Below, piece by piece: positions 25,118-38,134 of a stretch of 64,000 nt of DNA. A program made the position numbers and the translations under genes. The DNA is from Anoplolepis gracilipes (Eukaryota > Arthropoda > Insecta > Hymenoptera > Formicidae): positions 10,749,001 to 10,813,000 of the forward strand of contig NC_132971.1 of NCBI RefSeq assembly GCF_047496725.1. Direction: 5' to 3'. Position 1 is the stretch's first letter, and each line of letters begins with the position of its first letter. The notes beneath the pieces are model-generated. The model was not told the origin of the DNA. It was given only the letters and a program-made list of their open reading frames with translations, and ran no database searches.

Positions 25118-28100
25118 CTATGAATTCTTTATATTTATATACATTATAATTGATATATAAAAATAAAAATTATTCCCTAGTGTAAAAATAATCATAAACA
25201 TTTTTAATCTTGACAAATTCAATTGTTACTTGACAAAAGTCAATTTTTCTTTAAAATGAAAGAATTTGCAATTTCTGCAACTGTTGAAATTTTGATGATT
25301 AAATTTCTAACAATAAGTCGAAGAATATTTCAGATTATTTTACTTAATTCTTTTCTACTTAACATTTCTATTTAATTATCATTATTTATTGGATAAATTG
25401 AATTTTCACTATACTTATATTTATTTTACTTTTTTCAAGTTTAATTCTTTTACGAGGTTAAAATTTTTAGTAGCTTTTTTTTCATTATTTTACACAGATT
25501 TTTATTTTAAAACAATTGTATTTGCATTCTATATTTTCTTCAGTTTTTAAGTAATCCTGTTTTATTAAAAATCAGCTGTCTTTCCCGATTTACAAACTCT
25601 TAATATTTCGAGATGAAAAATCATTATAAACTTATATTACTAATTGTAAGCCTAAATCCGTCAGAATCCGCGAATACCAGAAGGGGGAAGAGGGATAATT
25701 TTCGAACGTCGATAAGTCATCGCCGTAAATATCACGGTGGATCGAGGTCGACAAGTGGCCGTCGCGAGATTCTCATTAATCGGACGAAGCAGAGCGGCCG
25801 AAAAGGGACCGATAAATCATGAATTCGTTAATCTAGCCACGGAGTTTGCCAATATTTCACGTACGATAATAGGCAAAATCGGACCGAGCGCGAAATCAAG
25901 AGATTGGGAAGGAGGGAGGGGTAGTCGCGACGATCGATTAAATATCGGCCCTGCTGTTGGTTCTCGCGGATGGATTACCGAGGGTCGATCGGAAGAAGGT
26001 CAAGTAGAGGGAAATCCAAGAGGCGATTAGACGATATCAAGACTGGATTATGCAGACCGACAACCTTCGATTCGCGGCGGCCTGAAGTAAACGCGACGAT
26101 TGAAATCGATATAGCTTTGAGCTAAACTTCCTCCGTTCCATCCCTAGGGAGGCCCAGGATGACATTTCCTCGGTTCCGTTTCTTTACCGGTTAAACATTG
26201 TTTAATGGAGACGGGACGCGACTAACGAAAAGATTTGTTCAGCTTAATCTTGTCTACTACAAGGAAGGAGAAAAGTTTTGCACAATGTTTTCGATGTGCC
26301 ACAAATATTTTATTTCGTGCCAAGTACTTTTTACTTCGTTGTAGGTTTTTATTTGTAGGTGCAGAAATGGATATCGATAGATGTAAAAGCGGAGGAAGAA
26401 GGAAAATCTTTCCACATATATATCATCTATATAATATTTTGATAGTAATTAATTTGATCGCAAATCACTATTCGAAAGGTATTACTCCCATTATTTGATC
26501 TATCGATCCTTAGTCGACAAAGCGCCCGGATGTTTACAACAAGAGCGCATAGTCTGTTACTGGACAGAATGACAGTATATCCCGAACAGTTTCAAGGGAT
26601 GCTAGTCAAATCTCGTCCATTTAGGCTCATCAGCTTTAATTAGTTTCGTTTGTAATCATGACATGAGAGAGGAGTGATAACGATGTACAACCGAAGAGAC
26701 AATGAAGAAGGAAACGGAAGAGGGAGAGAGAGAGAAGATGGAATAACCCAAATAGAACCCCATTGAAAGGGTTCTAAAAAGACATCGGATAGACATGAAT
26801 TTAGTGCGGCCATTGTTAGTTTCTGTGCGTCTCGGACTACAATACAAATTCTCGTCGGGAAACAAAAGATTTTTTTTTTATTCAGCAACTGAGATATATA
26901 ATTGTAACATTCGCAACCGCGAGAGAATTATATAGCATACGAACAACATGAATGATTTAATGGCATTTTGTTTAATTAATGTTTTTAGCTTAACCATTTT
27001 AAATACTGAAATAACATTTTGATGTATATACATATGTGGTTACAGAAGTTCAGAGAAACTCTTAGTTCGGGTTTCGCGGGTAGCTAGTTTTAACTGAGAC
27101 TACGGGGACTCTCTTTCTCTTTTCTTCGCGCAAAATCTTCATTTCTAAATTCTCTCGCGCGCCGGAAACTTGTTTTCGTATAAATTCTCCTTTTCTTATA
27201 GACCCGCGAAATTACTGTTGCATATACTTTACAGATTGCAGCGGTAATAATTCTCGGGCTTACGACTTGTAAAAGTTTGGCGGTATACATTGCAACGTAA
27301 GAGCGATGGCTTCTGAAAGCTCACCGCCTAACTCGGGCATAACAAGCAAATCACAGAGTTGGTCGAATTGTTTGAACCAAGACGCGTGTACGTTTTTTCG
27401 GTAAGCGTGCAAACACGCGAGAGGCGCGCCCAAATGCGACCGCTTCCTGAGCTGAAAGGGTGGACACGTCACTCTACTCCGAGGAACAGAAAGGGACAAT
27501 GCGTGGGAATGGCCTCCTTCGTGTCGCGAGTCACGGACGGATCCACTCAAACCGCTTTCCAGGGACAATGCACTCCACTTGTGAAATGTTTCGCTCGTGA
27601 AATCTGAATATAACTGTGTTTATTACCCGTTGAATTTACAAAAGCGACGATTACTTTCCGACGAAAAGATTAATAATTTTTTCTAATATTATTAACAACC
27701 AAGTATTCGCACATTTGATTTCATCAAGATGTACTTTCACTACGCGTTATATCTAGTTATATTGAATTGTGTATATATATTTTTTAAAGATTCTTTAGGC
27801 GACCTATAATTCTAATAAAATTTAAGATAAAATTCTAGTTATAATTTTATGTGTAATTTTGTATGATATAAAAAACGTTTGAAAAAGTAAAATACTCTTG
27901 TATTCTTAGAACGATATTATATTCTCAGAACGAAACAAATTACTGCTATTACTATTAAAAAATACAAATATTGGTTTTATTATTGGAATTCATTGTCGTT
28001 TACACACTTGATTGCATATTATAAAGAAATAGTCTCGAATGATTGATATTTCTATCGAGGTCTCGATCAATTTCAATTTACCCAATTGTTTGCCTCTTTC

Positions 28101-28544
28101 AACTCAAATTGAAATAAAAAAAATTGATTAATTTATATAATTGATCAAAGCTAACTTCTATTGATAAAACTAGTCTCACACAGATCTCTTTCAAGGCATG
28201 AATTTTGAAACTACTTCGGAGATGTTTGAATGTTTGCATCCTTCCGAAAATTCATATTCAAGACTCTCGACCATCGAGGAAGTTCACGACGGTACCTTTT
28301 CCCATCTTTATGTTCGATCGCCAGCGTTTCCATATAACATTCCCGAAATTCAATCATCCTCTCCAACTGTTAACCGAGAACGGCAGCGGAAGTACATCAT
28401 TCCGCTGCCGTTGGTTTCCCCTCCGAAGGACGAGGGTCGCCAGTTGGGAGAACATGGCATCACGCGCCGCGTCCTACTCTCTTTCTCCACTGGCTAAAAA
28501 CACGTGACGCGAACACGTGGGAAGGAGAGACCGTGGCAGAGGGA

Positions 28545-28622
28545 CCTTTCTCTCTCCTCTCCCTCTACCTGAGCCACGGTTTGTCACTCTCTCTTTCTCT
28601 TTCCCTCCTTCTCTCTTCCGTT
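28545..28622. repeat. Pyrimidine-rich tract (GAGA-type on the other strand)
   Basis: Two runs of C/T with few interruptions, including TTTCTCTCTCCTCTCCCTCT and a second run from about 28587. GAGA-like tracts of this sort are common near insect promoters, and this one lies in a CpG-rich island upstream of Phlpp. Confidence 0.6.
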
Positions 28623-30127
28623 TCCATCCTCCAGCGAAACTAACAGGTAGAAAGAGAGACAGGTGGCCCGACGATGTATTCATGATGCCGGGTGCGATAC
28701 GACAATTCTGAACTCCACGGCCAGTGTCCGTGATGACTGCCCCGCGAATTGACGTATCTATCCGATTCCAAATTCGATGTCGCGCCCAACTTCGCCTTGT
28801 GTCTTTTGTAATCAATCAAAGTCTCTAATAGAATTAGTTATTGGTGTGATACTTGATGACAAAGTGCTCGAGTCAGAATTGTGAATCTTTTCGCAATTGC
28901 ATAAATTAATCGACGAATTTATATCGATAGGAAGTTTAAAAATCGTTGAATAGTGAGAAAATAAAGTGAATCGAATCACGATTGTTTTAATTGATTTGTG
29001 TAAGTTGTAAAGTGAAAGTGAAATTTAATGATTTCGGTCAACGAAGAAATTAATTCTTTAACTAAACGTCAAGAAAATTCACTTTTTCATTTAACATATA
29101 AGAAAAATATAATGCGTTTATGAAATTTTTAACCAAAAGATTCTGAAAACGTATAAATCCTTGGTTTCGCGCGCAAAACTGTTTTATCTTATTACGTTCA
29201 TAAATCTGTATATTCTTCTCTTAATTAAAAATAAAACTCTTGAGAAAAAAAAAGAACAACGGAATGAATTTCAAATTTACTTTATGGGCTATTGAAATAA
29301 TTATGAGTCAATTTTGTTAAAAGATATCTCTCCGCATTTTTAAGTCCTATCAAAATGACAAAATATTAATGAGCCATGTGTAGTGATGTTCTCATGTTTC
29401 GTGAGTCTCTCTATTACATCCGATTAACACGTAAAAGATAATTGCTTCGTGTGATTTTAATGTTCTGGAAGTGGAACTCTGTGGGGAGTTGTATAAATTA
29501 CACGGAAACGCTATGGGTTAATAATTCACGCGTACGAATTCACCAAGTTCAAAGCAGATCTCGAGGAAAACATCGCTCGTGATCCGAATCAATTTTGGTT
29601 TCTCCTTTTCAGCTAGATAATGGATATCGACTGTGGTGGGTTTTATCGAATTCTGTTAGCTGGAAATATTTACACGATAATACTGGCATGGGAGTCGATG
29701 GGAAATGTCGTTGCATGCATCGCTTTGTTCACAAATGACTATATACGGTATTGTCGTTAATGATTATTCTCGCTAGTTAATATTTGTTTCCGTTAACAAG
29801 ATTGAACTGTTACGAACTCATAGCTTTCTATCTATAACCGACTAATTTCCAGTCAAAACAGCGAATTAATATTGAAATTAAAGATAGATTATTGATATTC
29901 TGATTAACACACAATTAAATTTTAAATTGCATTATATATGCAAATTATACAATATATACAAATATATGTGTATAATATAATAAAAATAAGATTAAGATTA
30001 AGCTATCTAGCCATTATAAAAAATTGCACATACATAAATAAATTAATAGTACACAAATTTTTTGCTATTTTTTTGCTATATTTTACTCACAAAAATATTT
30101 CTATTACTCCAACTGTTAAAGACTTAA

Positions 30128-31034
30128 GCTGGCCGCACACGGTACGATTTTTCATACTAAATCGTATACGAGACATTTAACTAACTATCATACTGGCTAT
30201 GCAACTTGAAATTAGGTGTGTTGCGTGCTACTATACGTCCTAGTATGATAGTTTTGGTAATAGGTTTGGTGCCTTTTTTCACTACGTGATTTCTTGCTAG
30301 CTGTAAAACGATAATAACGATAATAACTGTCAAAAACGCGAAAAATTAAAATAACCTACACTTTATATAGAGACAAAAGATATATATTATCGTTCGACGA
30401 GTAGATTATTACATTATTGTACAACGGACTTTATCTCACATTACAATTAACAATAATCTGGAGGATTTTTTAAATCTTGAAAAATATATTAAAGTATCTA
30501 GAAATTTTATAAATAAAATAATGTACCAAAGAAAATAAATTTCTTTATATTTTCTTTATATTTGTGTAATATTTGAATGCAGTATTTTCTATAGTATATT
30601 GTTGACTTGAATATTATTTCATTTGGTGATGAATAATGTATGTCAGATAACCATTTCATTTATGACAGAATTTATTTCGCATTACGATTGCCTACTATTA
30701 TCTAGAGAAATTTTAGAATCTTGAAGAATTTGAAATCACCAGAAATTATATAACTAAAATATTAATCCAATACGTAAAAAAATCTGCATGTGTGAAGAAA
30801 AAAAAAGGTTATTTTAATTTTTCGCGTTTTTGACAGTTATTATCATTATTATCGTTTACAGCTAGCAAGAAATCACGTGTGTGAAAAAAAGCGCCAAACC
30901 TATTACCAAAACTAGCATACTAGGACGTATAGTAGCACGCAACACACATAATTCAAGTTGCATAACCAGTATGATAGTTAATTAAATGTCTCGTATACGA
31001 TTTAGTATGAAAAATCGTACCGTGTGCGGCCAGC
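30128..31034. mobile_element. TTAA-flanked foldback element with ~230-bp inverted arms (907 bp)
   Basis: The left arm (30128-30357) and right arm (30806-31034) are reverse complements with scattered differences only. The tips read GCTGGCCGCACACGGTACG and the element is flanked by TTAA (30124-30127 and 31035-31038). Inside each arm is a short palindrome, TACGATTT...AAATCGTA. The 448-bp core contains two diverged direct repeats of about 110 bp. There is no coding capacity. TTAA targeting occurs in piggyBac and some Sola elements, but the tips do not begin with the piggyBac CCY, so I leave the superfamily open. Confidence 0.92.
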
Positions 31035-31038
31035 TTAA

Positions 31039-33506
31039 AGAAAAATCATGTTAGAGTAATAATAATAGCACCGCTTTCTACTCTTCAGTAGAATTTTCAA
31101 ACTTAAAAACAGAGATTTATAATGTTATAATCATACGTTGAATTCACGTGCGAGCAACGCGACAAAAATGGTGTGCTGCACACAGGAAACAGGTCTCATT
31201 TACATTTCTTTTCACATTCGCGATCCGGTGAGCTCGTCGTTGATCGACGTATACAGTCCGTACACCCTTGTCGCTCAATTTATACGAGATATATAACGCC
31301 GCGACACGCCCCGGAAACTCACATTTCGTGAGAAAGGAAGCTCGTCCTCCTCTTCTGCCACCCCGTCCTACTACTTATACCAGCGATAAACTTAAGACGA
31401 ATACCTTTCTGGCCGCGGGACGATAGATAAATAGAAAGTGCGGCTACGTGATTCGAATAGCCGCGAGTATAACACGTAAATTCGCGTCTTCTTTTCTTTT
31501 ATGCCTCCCCGCGGATTACTTTCGCGATTATATATTTCGACCTCGGTGTGTAGCCTTTGAAAGATAATTTTCCGTTGGGAGATCAAATTCTCTGATTCAC
31601 TGACAGCGATCGCGAGAGATCGATCGGACAAATGTCACGTTTTGACAAGGCGGATTTATCGCAAGAGCTTTCGCGGTATATATATAGAACATAAATAATA
31701 ACTCAACTCGGTCAAATAGTATACGTTTCGTAGGAGATTTGAAACATTTCAAAGTCTACCTTTTAAAATTAATGTCATAATCGAGAGCTATAGTTATGTC
31801 AAAATATTATACCTGACCGTGAGATAAGAAATGTTACATTACAACTTTTGACATTATAGCTTGTAAAATATTTATTTGTCACGTTGATTCTTCCAATATT
31901 TTCGTCAATTTCTTTTATTATTATATCTGATTACAATATATTTGCTTCATTTATTTCAGTATTAAAAAGAAATTGGTACGAATTAAATTTGTCATTTAGT
32001 TCCAGTAAATTCAACAATTATTTAATTGTACTAAAAAAGGTATAATTAAAACTAAATCTTTTTTTAAACTAAACCAATTTTTTTCCTTATTGTTAGTGGA
32101 AAAGTTCAACTGCGAGATCACGTAAATTATGAACGTTATGACGTTAAATATAGAAAGGATATTTTTAATTTTTACTCAAAAGATATCTTCAAAATCTATG
32201 GAATATATATCGATTTCAGATCAAGAATACGCGACAATAAATATAGATTTGTTGAGAATATCAAATTTTTTTCAATTATTAATGTATTCGATCAATAATA
32301 TATACATAAATATTAATTATCTTTGAGTGTCCTTTAAGAAACCGGATTTCTATTTCTTGTCTAATAGCATCACTTATTGTTAGATAGAGATACGCTTTTA
32401 TTGAAGCGCATTATTATGTAGGCATAGACGTCAGCGTTGCTGAAACGAGCGTCCAACCGTGACGTTTTATATGGCTTCCTCCTGCATATGTAAAAAACGA
32501 CAGCGATACATACACCAATAGTATTAGCATAGTCATTTACCGACGATCTGTCGCGGTTCTATTTCCGTCATGTAGAATTTCGCTATTTTACAACGCATAA
32601 TCGCTTACCGCAATCTCGCAAATTCCATGATCGGTTGTTCGCACGCGACAATTTTCGTAGATGACGCATGAAAAATACATAAACTATTCTACAAAATATA
32701 ATATTTGTTTTATTTAGTTCATGTATTGCAATTGAATAAAAAAACCGCGCTACAAAAATTTATACGTCACACAAGTGTAAGATTTTCCCAGAATATCGTG
32801 TTTTTAATCATCTTATGTGTATATATATATCGTTTATTTAAAATTTAAAACGTCAGAAGTTTGAACATAAAATCTTGAAATCTGATTTTAATATCTTACA
32901 GTGTTGTAAAATTATTAAATTCAACTCAAACGTGGACTAAGGTCGTTGTCCTATAAAATCTCAGTCTATGTTTCACTTGAACCTTAATATATCTATATCT
33001 TTTCATAAATAATAATATACATGTATAAATAATACAGGCCCAGATTAGAATGGCCTAGATAGTAAGAGCATTTTATTGCCTAGGACGAAAGACGACAATT
33101 TGTAAAACCAAGGATTTATATAAATAATTGGGTTAAAATTTCACATGAAATTAATTTAACGAATCGTGTTTTCAATAATAATATAAAGTACAATATTTAT
33201 TAATAGTAATAATTAATGCATTATCAATAATTTGATAGAAAATTTTAAACGGTTGTGAGTTTAAATTTAGAATTTGACTCGACAGTAATATTGTATAATT
33301 TAAATCGTGTAGGACCGATATATTGAACGACTATTTTACGCAGACAAATATCCAACAAGCGTAACGAGGATTAAAAGATAAACTCATTATTTATTTCATC
33401 AAATCAAATTATATAACAATAAACTGCCAAATGGAGTAACATCGACACTCAACTTCTCATCGATCTATAAAGAAGAGTCCGTCATAAAAACAAATCCACG
33501 ACTAAA
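31039..33506. other. Immediate upstream region of Phlpp exon 1
   Basis: A CpG-rich island at about 31.15-31.7 kb and a second patch at 32.4-32.65 kb are the best promoter or 5'-exon candidates. The last 850 bp before the ATG are AT-rich. A phrase near 33021-33095 (CAGGCCCAGATTAGAATGG, then GCATTTTATTGCCTAGG) looks like a decayed transposon end, but I could not find its partner. Confidence 0.4.
33466..33471 (+). promoter_or_regulatory. TATAAA 36 bp upstream of the Phlpp ATG
   Basis: A TATA-box match lies in CTATAAAG. If used, transcription would start near 33495 and leave a very short leader. It is equally likely to be a chance match in AT-rich sequence, and the in-frame stop lies inside it (33468-33470). 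Confidence 0.15.
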
Positions 33507-35216
33507 ATGCTGATCGCTAGCGTATCCAACAATCAACCGATCGCTCCTTCATCATCCGTGAAACTACGACGATCCCGTCGATTGTCGTCCACCAGAGGAT
33601 TAAAGCAACGAACGACCGCGAGTGTTCCGAAAGATTCTTTTCCTCATCGAGATCTCGATCGAAAAATCGAAAGTCCTTGGTCAATGAAAGAGAGGAGTAT
33701 CGACGAGGACAATGTCAGAGATGGGCTCTCGATAAACTGGGAGATGAACGAGAGAGTCAGTTTAAGCAGTCGTTCTAGCCCTGGATTGGCAATTCGTCCT
33801 GACGGTAGAAGAGGCATCGAGTTTAGCGAGAATCGCAGGAGGAACGTTGACGGTAGATCGAAAATCGGTTCGGAATGCTCGGAACGCGAAATCAAATTCT
33901 CATCAACTGGACCGACGTTGGAGCTGATGAACGTGTCAGGATTCCCTGGGTCGAATGTCGACCGGAAACATCGGGGCGCTTGTTCCATTGACGTGACGGA
34001 CGAGAACGTTCTCCGAAGCGATTCGAAATATGAGATCGGTATTCTCAGTCGCGGCTCCGCGACTTTGAGGAAGCAAAGGCGGCAGGGCGACACGCTGAGG
34101 AAAGATAATGGCGACGCGACGAAGAGGTGGACCAAAGACTCGATCTCGAAACGACTGGAACTGATTCACGAACTTAACCAGAAGATATTGGCTAACTACG
34201 AGAGGTTTCAGCAGAGATCGAGCCGTACCAAGGACGCAAAGGAGAAGACTGTCCGAGATAAAATTGATACCGAGGAACACGTTTATACGGAGATCAAAAA
34301 GAAGCATAGAACGAGCGATCGGAAGACTCGGGATATTCTTCAACGCGATACCTGCGAAAAGAAATCTTTCAAGAAAGATTCTAGACGGACGAATACCGAT
34401 AAATCGTCCTTTTCGAAAGATTATCACGAGAGAATCGATACTACAGATCGAGCAGAAAAGAAGGATAGATTCGATCGAAAGATTGTTCGTGAAAATGTAA
34501 ATTTCAGTATGGCGGCTAAGGAAAATTTTTCGTACCAAGCAGAGGAGAAGACGCAATTATCGAAATATCCAAAATCAAAAGAAAAGAAAGGACGATTGTT
34601 GGAGGAAAATTCGATTTTCTACGCTAGCGAAGATGTATCTTTGAAGGAGATGGGATCACTCGCGACTGGAGATTGTCTGGAGAGCTCCAAATTGTATCCC
34701 GAGAGCTGCAATCCACGTAATAACGAGACGAAAAACGACAGTCCAATGGAGAAGACGGAGGATTGCGTTTCGCGAAATCGATCCGAAATCGATTCGCAAA
34801 AAGACATCGTTGAATCGCGAAGGGGAAGCGAAGACGTCGCGACGGAGGAGAGGATTCTGGAGTGCAAAATCCTAGAAAAGCTGGACGAGACGATCGATCG
34901 ATTCGATAGCGAGAGGACGCGGCTATCGTCGGGAGACAGCAACGAGGAGAGGGATAGCTTCAGCACGGACTCTATACAAAGTCGAAGCACGAAATCGAAA
35001 GAAAAATGCACGAAGGATGCCGCCAGCTTCCTGCAGGATACCTTCAATTCCTCCTGGGACTCGGGAGTCGGCGTTGCGAACCTCGGGAACGGAAGCGGAT
35101 GGGTGAGGATACACACCGGGATCGAGAGCAGCCTCGTCTATCTTACTCTAGACACCACGGCTAGGGACGTCTGCAGGGACATGCTGCTGGGAGACGACTT
35201 GTCTCTGTTTGTCCAG
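33507..35216 (+). CDS. Phlpp: Phlpp coding exon 1: N-terminal extension and first half of the Ras-association-like domain
   Basis: This exon encodes residues 1-570 of a PHLPP-type phosphatase, a family that removes the hydrophobic-motif phosphate from Akt and acts on PKC. The start is the first ATG after an in-frame TAA at 33468, with a good context (ACTAAAATG). Residues 1 to about 525 are Ser/Arg/Lys/Glu-rich and look disordered. A likely amphipathic helix lies at 212-236 (SISKRLELIHELNQKILANY and on). From about 529 the chain becomes a folded domain: GSGWVRIH, then VYLTLDTTARDVC and GDDLSLFVQ, as at the start of the PHLPP Ras-association-like region. The reading frame continues only nine more codons past the GTAAAC donor at 35217. 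Splicing there in phase 0 joins FVQ to YGGE of exon 2, which resembles the QHGGE segment of vertebrate PHLPP2 as I remember it. A long N-terminal extension is also known in vertebrate PHLPP1. Large antisense frames here are shadows. Confidence 0.85.
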
Positions 35217-35473
35217 GTAAACGGGTGCCAGTTTCAAACGAGCTGATTGTCGTCAACTTGCGCGGTTGATATTTGTCTCGTGAGGGGATGAAACAGTTGG
35301 AGATACGAGGAACAATGTAATCTCAGAACAAATCTGATCTTTCATGACTTTCGAAAATATCTTAATAAATACAGAGATCACACATCTCACGAAATTTTGT
35401 TTCTCGTTTTCGTTTTAGAACAAACGAAATCTTAGATCATCGACATTACAACAATTTTATAATAAATAGTATA

Positions 35474-36045
35474 GAGTAAACTAGGGCATAATAGCCATAG
35501 GCTGTAATTTTTTCAATAATCGCTACATAGCGCGCTTTTTTAGTCATTATCAAAGATAATTGATATTTACAGTAGTTTATGTGCGTACATTATTCGAAAT
35601 AATGTGAATCTTATGTCATATTTTTATTGTACTTTTGACTGCCTGCAAAGTTTTTCATTTGTCCACTAAAAACTGTTGTAACGTCGAATAAATGACAGTT
35701 AAGCTATCGTAATCGATATTATAAAGATAATTTGTTATATGACCTATTTATTATAAAAGTAATTTGTTATATGACCTATAATTTGTATTTTCGTTTTCAT
35801 TATTGTTTTTATAAATATTATGGCCATCTTTTCCTTAAAAGTTGGATAAGATGGCCAATGCTTATGTCGTACTATTTTGATAATATAAAATCTCTATTAA
35901 ATATTTTCCTTTTAATTTCGATAATATTACGTAATTTAAGCTTCAGTGAAGATAATATATGTCAAACATTATTAAAAAATAACAAAAATAAAAGTATGTT
36001 TTTTTGCATTTTTAAAAACTATGGCCATCTTACCCGAGTTTACCT
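35474..36045 (+). mobile_element. TA-flanked MITE, copy 3 (subfamily with internal duplication), in Phlpp intron 1
   Basis: Left end GAGTAAACTAGGG, right end AGTTTACCT, flanked by TA on both sides. It carries a ~30-bp internal tandem duplication (the TTGTTATATGACCTAT unit occurs twice near 35730-35780) and lacks the ACGATATTG segment. Both traits are shared only with the copy at 54.6 kb, so these two form a subfamily. Confidence 0.9.
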
Positions 36046-37583
36046 TATATATTTCTTAATTTTTAATCATTTAACAAACTTTGAAGAGAAATTAAAAATG
36101 ATCCGCGTGACCTATAGCTTCTCAAAGATAACGATGTACGCGCGAGCAATCAAAAGAGGCCAAGATTTAAATAGCTGGTTGGCTCGATGAAAGAAGTTTT
36201 GGCTCAATGAAACCGACTACCTAAAGCCACCGAGCTAGAGTTAACTTTGGTTTCCGTAAGAAGGACGCTCGTTCTTTATTCCGCAGACCTTCGGCAACGA
36301 GGACGTTACTTTGTTATCGTAATTATTAATTGGCCAAAATTAATTATCTTCGACATTAAACTAACATGAAATCTTTAATACGTATTTATAGCTGCTTCGA
36401 AAAGCAACAGCACTGAATTAAAAATCTATATTCAAAGGAATAACAATCGCTTTTGTCAAAAATTTTATCTGTCTGTATAAAGCTATATATTAATGTAAAC
36501 AAATCTTTATTTATTTATTTATTTGTTATTAAGAAAACGGAATTAAAAAACCTTTTTAGTATACAAAATTAAATTTAAAAAAACAGACATTAATAGATAA
36601 CAGAAATAAAATAAAATTTGAATATTGCAATAAAGTAATAACATAAGAAATAGAATATTAAATTATATTTAATTTACATTGTATGATGAAGTCAATAATA
36701 ATCCCTTTATTGCAATAGTAATATTGATTTCTCGAGTAAACACGAACCGGAAAACAAGTAATGTTTGACTGAATTTATTTCCTTGTATAAATTAATCTTT
36801 CTCGTGTACGCTTTTTGTTCAATATTTCACATTAAAATTTGTAATTAAAACTTTTACAAGCTACACTTATTGCAGATTAAATGTTGCGCAAACAAAATAC
36901 AAATCAAAAAATTACTTATTAACAAATAAAATTACATTTTATTTATAAAATGTTATATCAATACAATAATGCATTTAAATCATTTTCTTGGTGGTTCTTT
37001 TAAAAGCTGTTTGAAAAATCTAAAATCTCTGTCTCTTTCTAAAAAAGAATATAAAAAATATAAATTAATTTATAAAAATAATATAAGCAATTTTCTTTTT
37101 CTCTTTAAAGATTATTTGTGCTTGCAGTATTTATGTCCATTTAATTATAAAATAATAATGAAATTATTATAATTAAATCTTTAATTAAAATATATATAGA
37201 AGTAATATCATATTTCACAATCATACGAATACATAATACTTTTGCACAATTGAAATGTACCTCTGTAATTTCAGAGTGTTCAGGATATACATATATTGTT
37301 TTATTTATCAATTTTTACCATATGCATAAATGACATGGAAACTGTTAATGTGCGGTAATTCAATCCATTCTGACGTATTTTAAACTCACTTGTATTTTTG
37401 TAAAATAGATCCCTCGCCAATTATTTATATTGTCCGTGTAGTTGAGTAGCTTTTATGCGGTAGAAAATAAATCCGACATTCCCTTGAATTTTAGCCACGA
37501 ATTGTTTTTCATTTTTGAAAATGTAAATCTACTTAAAAAAAAATTGCATTTCACCATCTCTTTCGAGATGTATGTTTAATATA

Positions 37584-38134
37584 GAATAAACTCGGGTAAG
37601 ATGACCATAGTTTTTAAAAATGCAAAAAACATACTTTTATTTTTGTTATTTTAAAATAGTGTTTGGCATATTATCTTCACCGAAGCTTAAATTACGTAAT
37701 ATTATCGAAATTAAAAGGAAAATATTTCATAGAAATTTTATATTATCAAAATAGTACGACATAAGCATTGGCCATCTTATCCAACTTTTAAGGAAAAGAT
37801 GACCATAATATTTATAAAAAAATAGTGAAAACAAAAATAAAAATTATAGATCATATAACAATTTACATATCTTTATAATATGTCTAACGTCGATTACGAT
37901 AGCTCAACTGTCATTTATTCGACGTTATAATAGTTTTTAGTGGACACATGAAAAACTTTGCAGGTAATCAAAAGTAAAAATATGATACAAGACTCACAAT
38001 ATCGTTATTCCGAATAATGTAATACACATAAACTACTGTAAATATCAATTATCTTTGATAAGGACTAAAGAAGCGCACTATGTAGCGACTATTGAAAAAA
38101 TTACAGCCTATGGCCATCATACCCTAGTTTATCC
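37584..38134 (-). mobile_element. TA-flanked MITE, copy 4, in Phlpp intron 1
   Basis: Inverted relative to copy 3, about 1.5 kb away. Ends are GAATAAACTCGGGTAAGATG and the complement of GGATAAACTAGGGTATGATG. TA is present on the left and changed to TT on the right. It lacks the extra subterminal repeat, like copies 1 and 3. Confidence 0.9.

Larger units (their letters stand above)
23026..30123. other. Intergenic stretch with several CpG-rich islands
   Basis: Islands at about 23.5-23.8, 24.2-24.6, 25.65-26.2, 27.1-27.6 and 28.25-28.8 kb alternate with AT-rich DNA. It contains a pair of ~100-bp direct repeats (23848 and 24543), GA and TC runs, and a long pyrimidine-rich tract at 28545-28622. 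The islands could include promoters or untranslated exons of Phlpp, but nothing in the sequence proves this. The exon-like frame at 24253-24513 is listed separately. Confidence 0.45.

Noticed and set aside
27260..27568. 102-codon minus-strand frame in a CpG-rich island
   Set aside because: Somewhat protein-like, but no family, acceptor or donor supports it, and a plus-strand frame overlaps it.
28474..28815. 113-codon minus-strand frame
   Set aside because: Arg/Gly/Glu-rich peptide that is simply the translation of a pyrimidine/purine tract.
33021..33110. Phrase resembling a decayed transposon end (CAGGCCCAGATTAGAATGG)
   Set aside because: No matching inverted partner or target duplication was found, so it is not listed as an element.
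33644..35116. Antisense frames of 163, 206 and 165 codons opposite Phlpp exon 1
   Set aside because: They are shadows of the real exon, whose codon composition keeps other frames open. Their peptides show no domain and the sense frame splices correctly.
35732..36190. 152-codon frame over MITE copy 3, with a 60-codon partner at 54704-54886
   Set aside because: The similarity between the two peptides only reflects the shared non-coding MITE subfamily. Other copies have stops and indels there.
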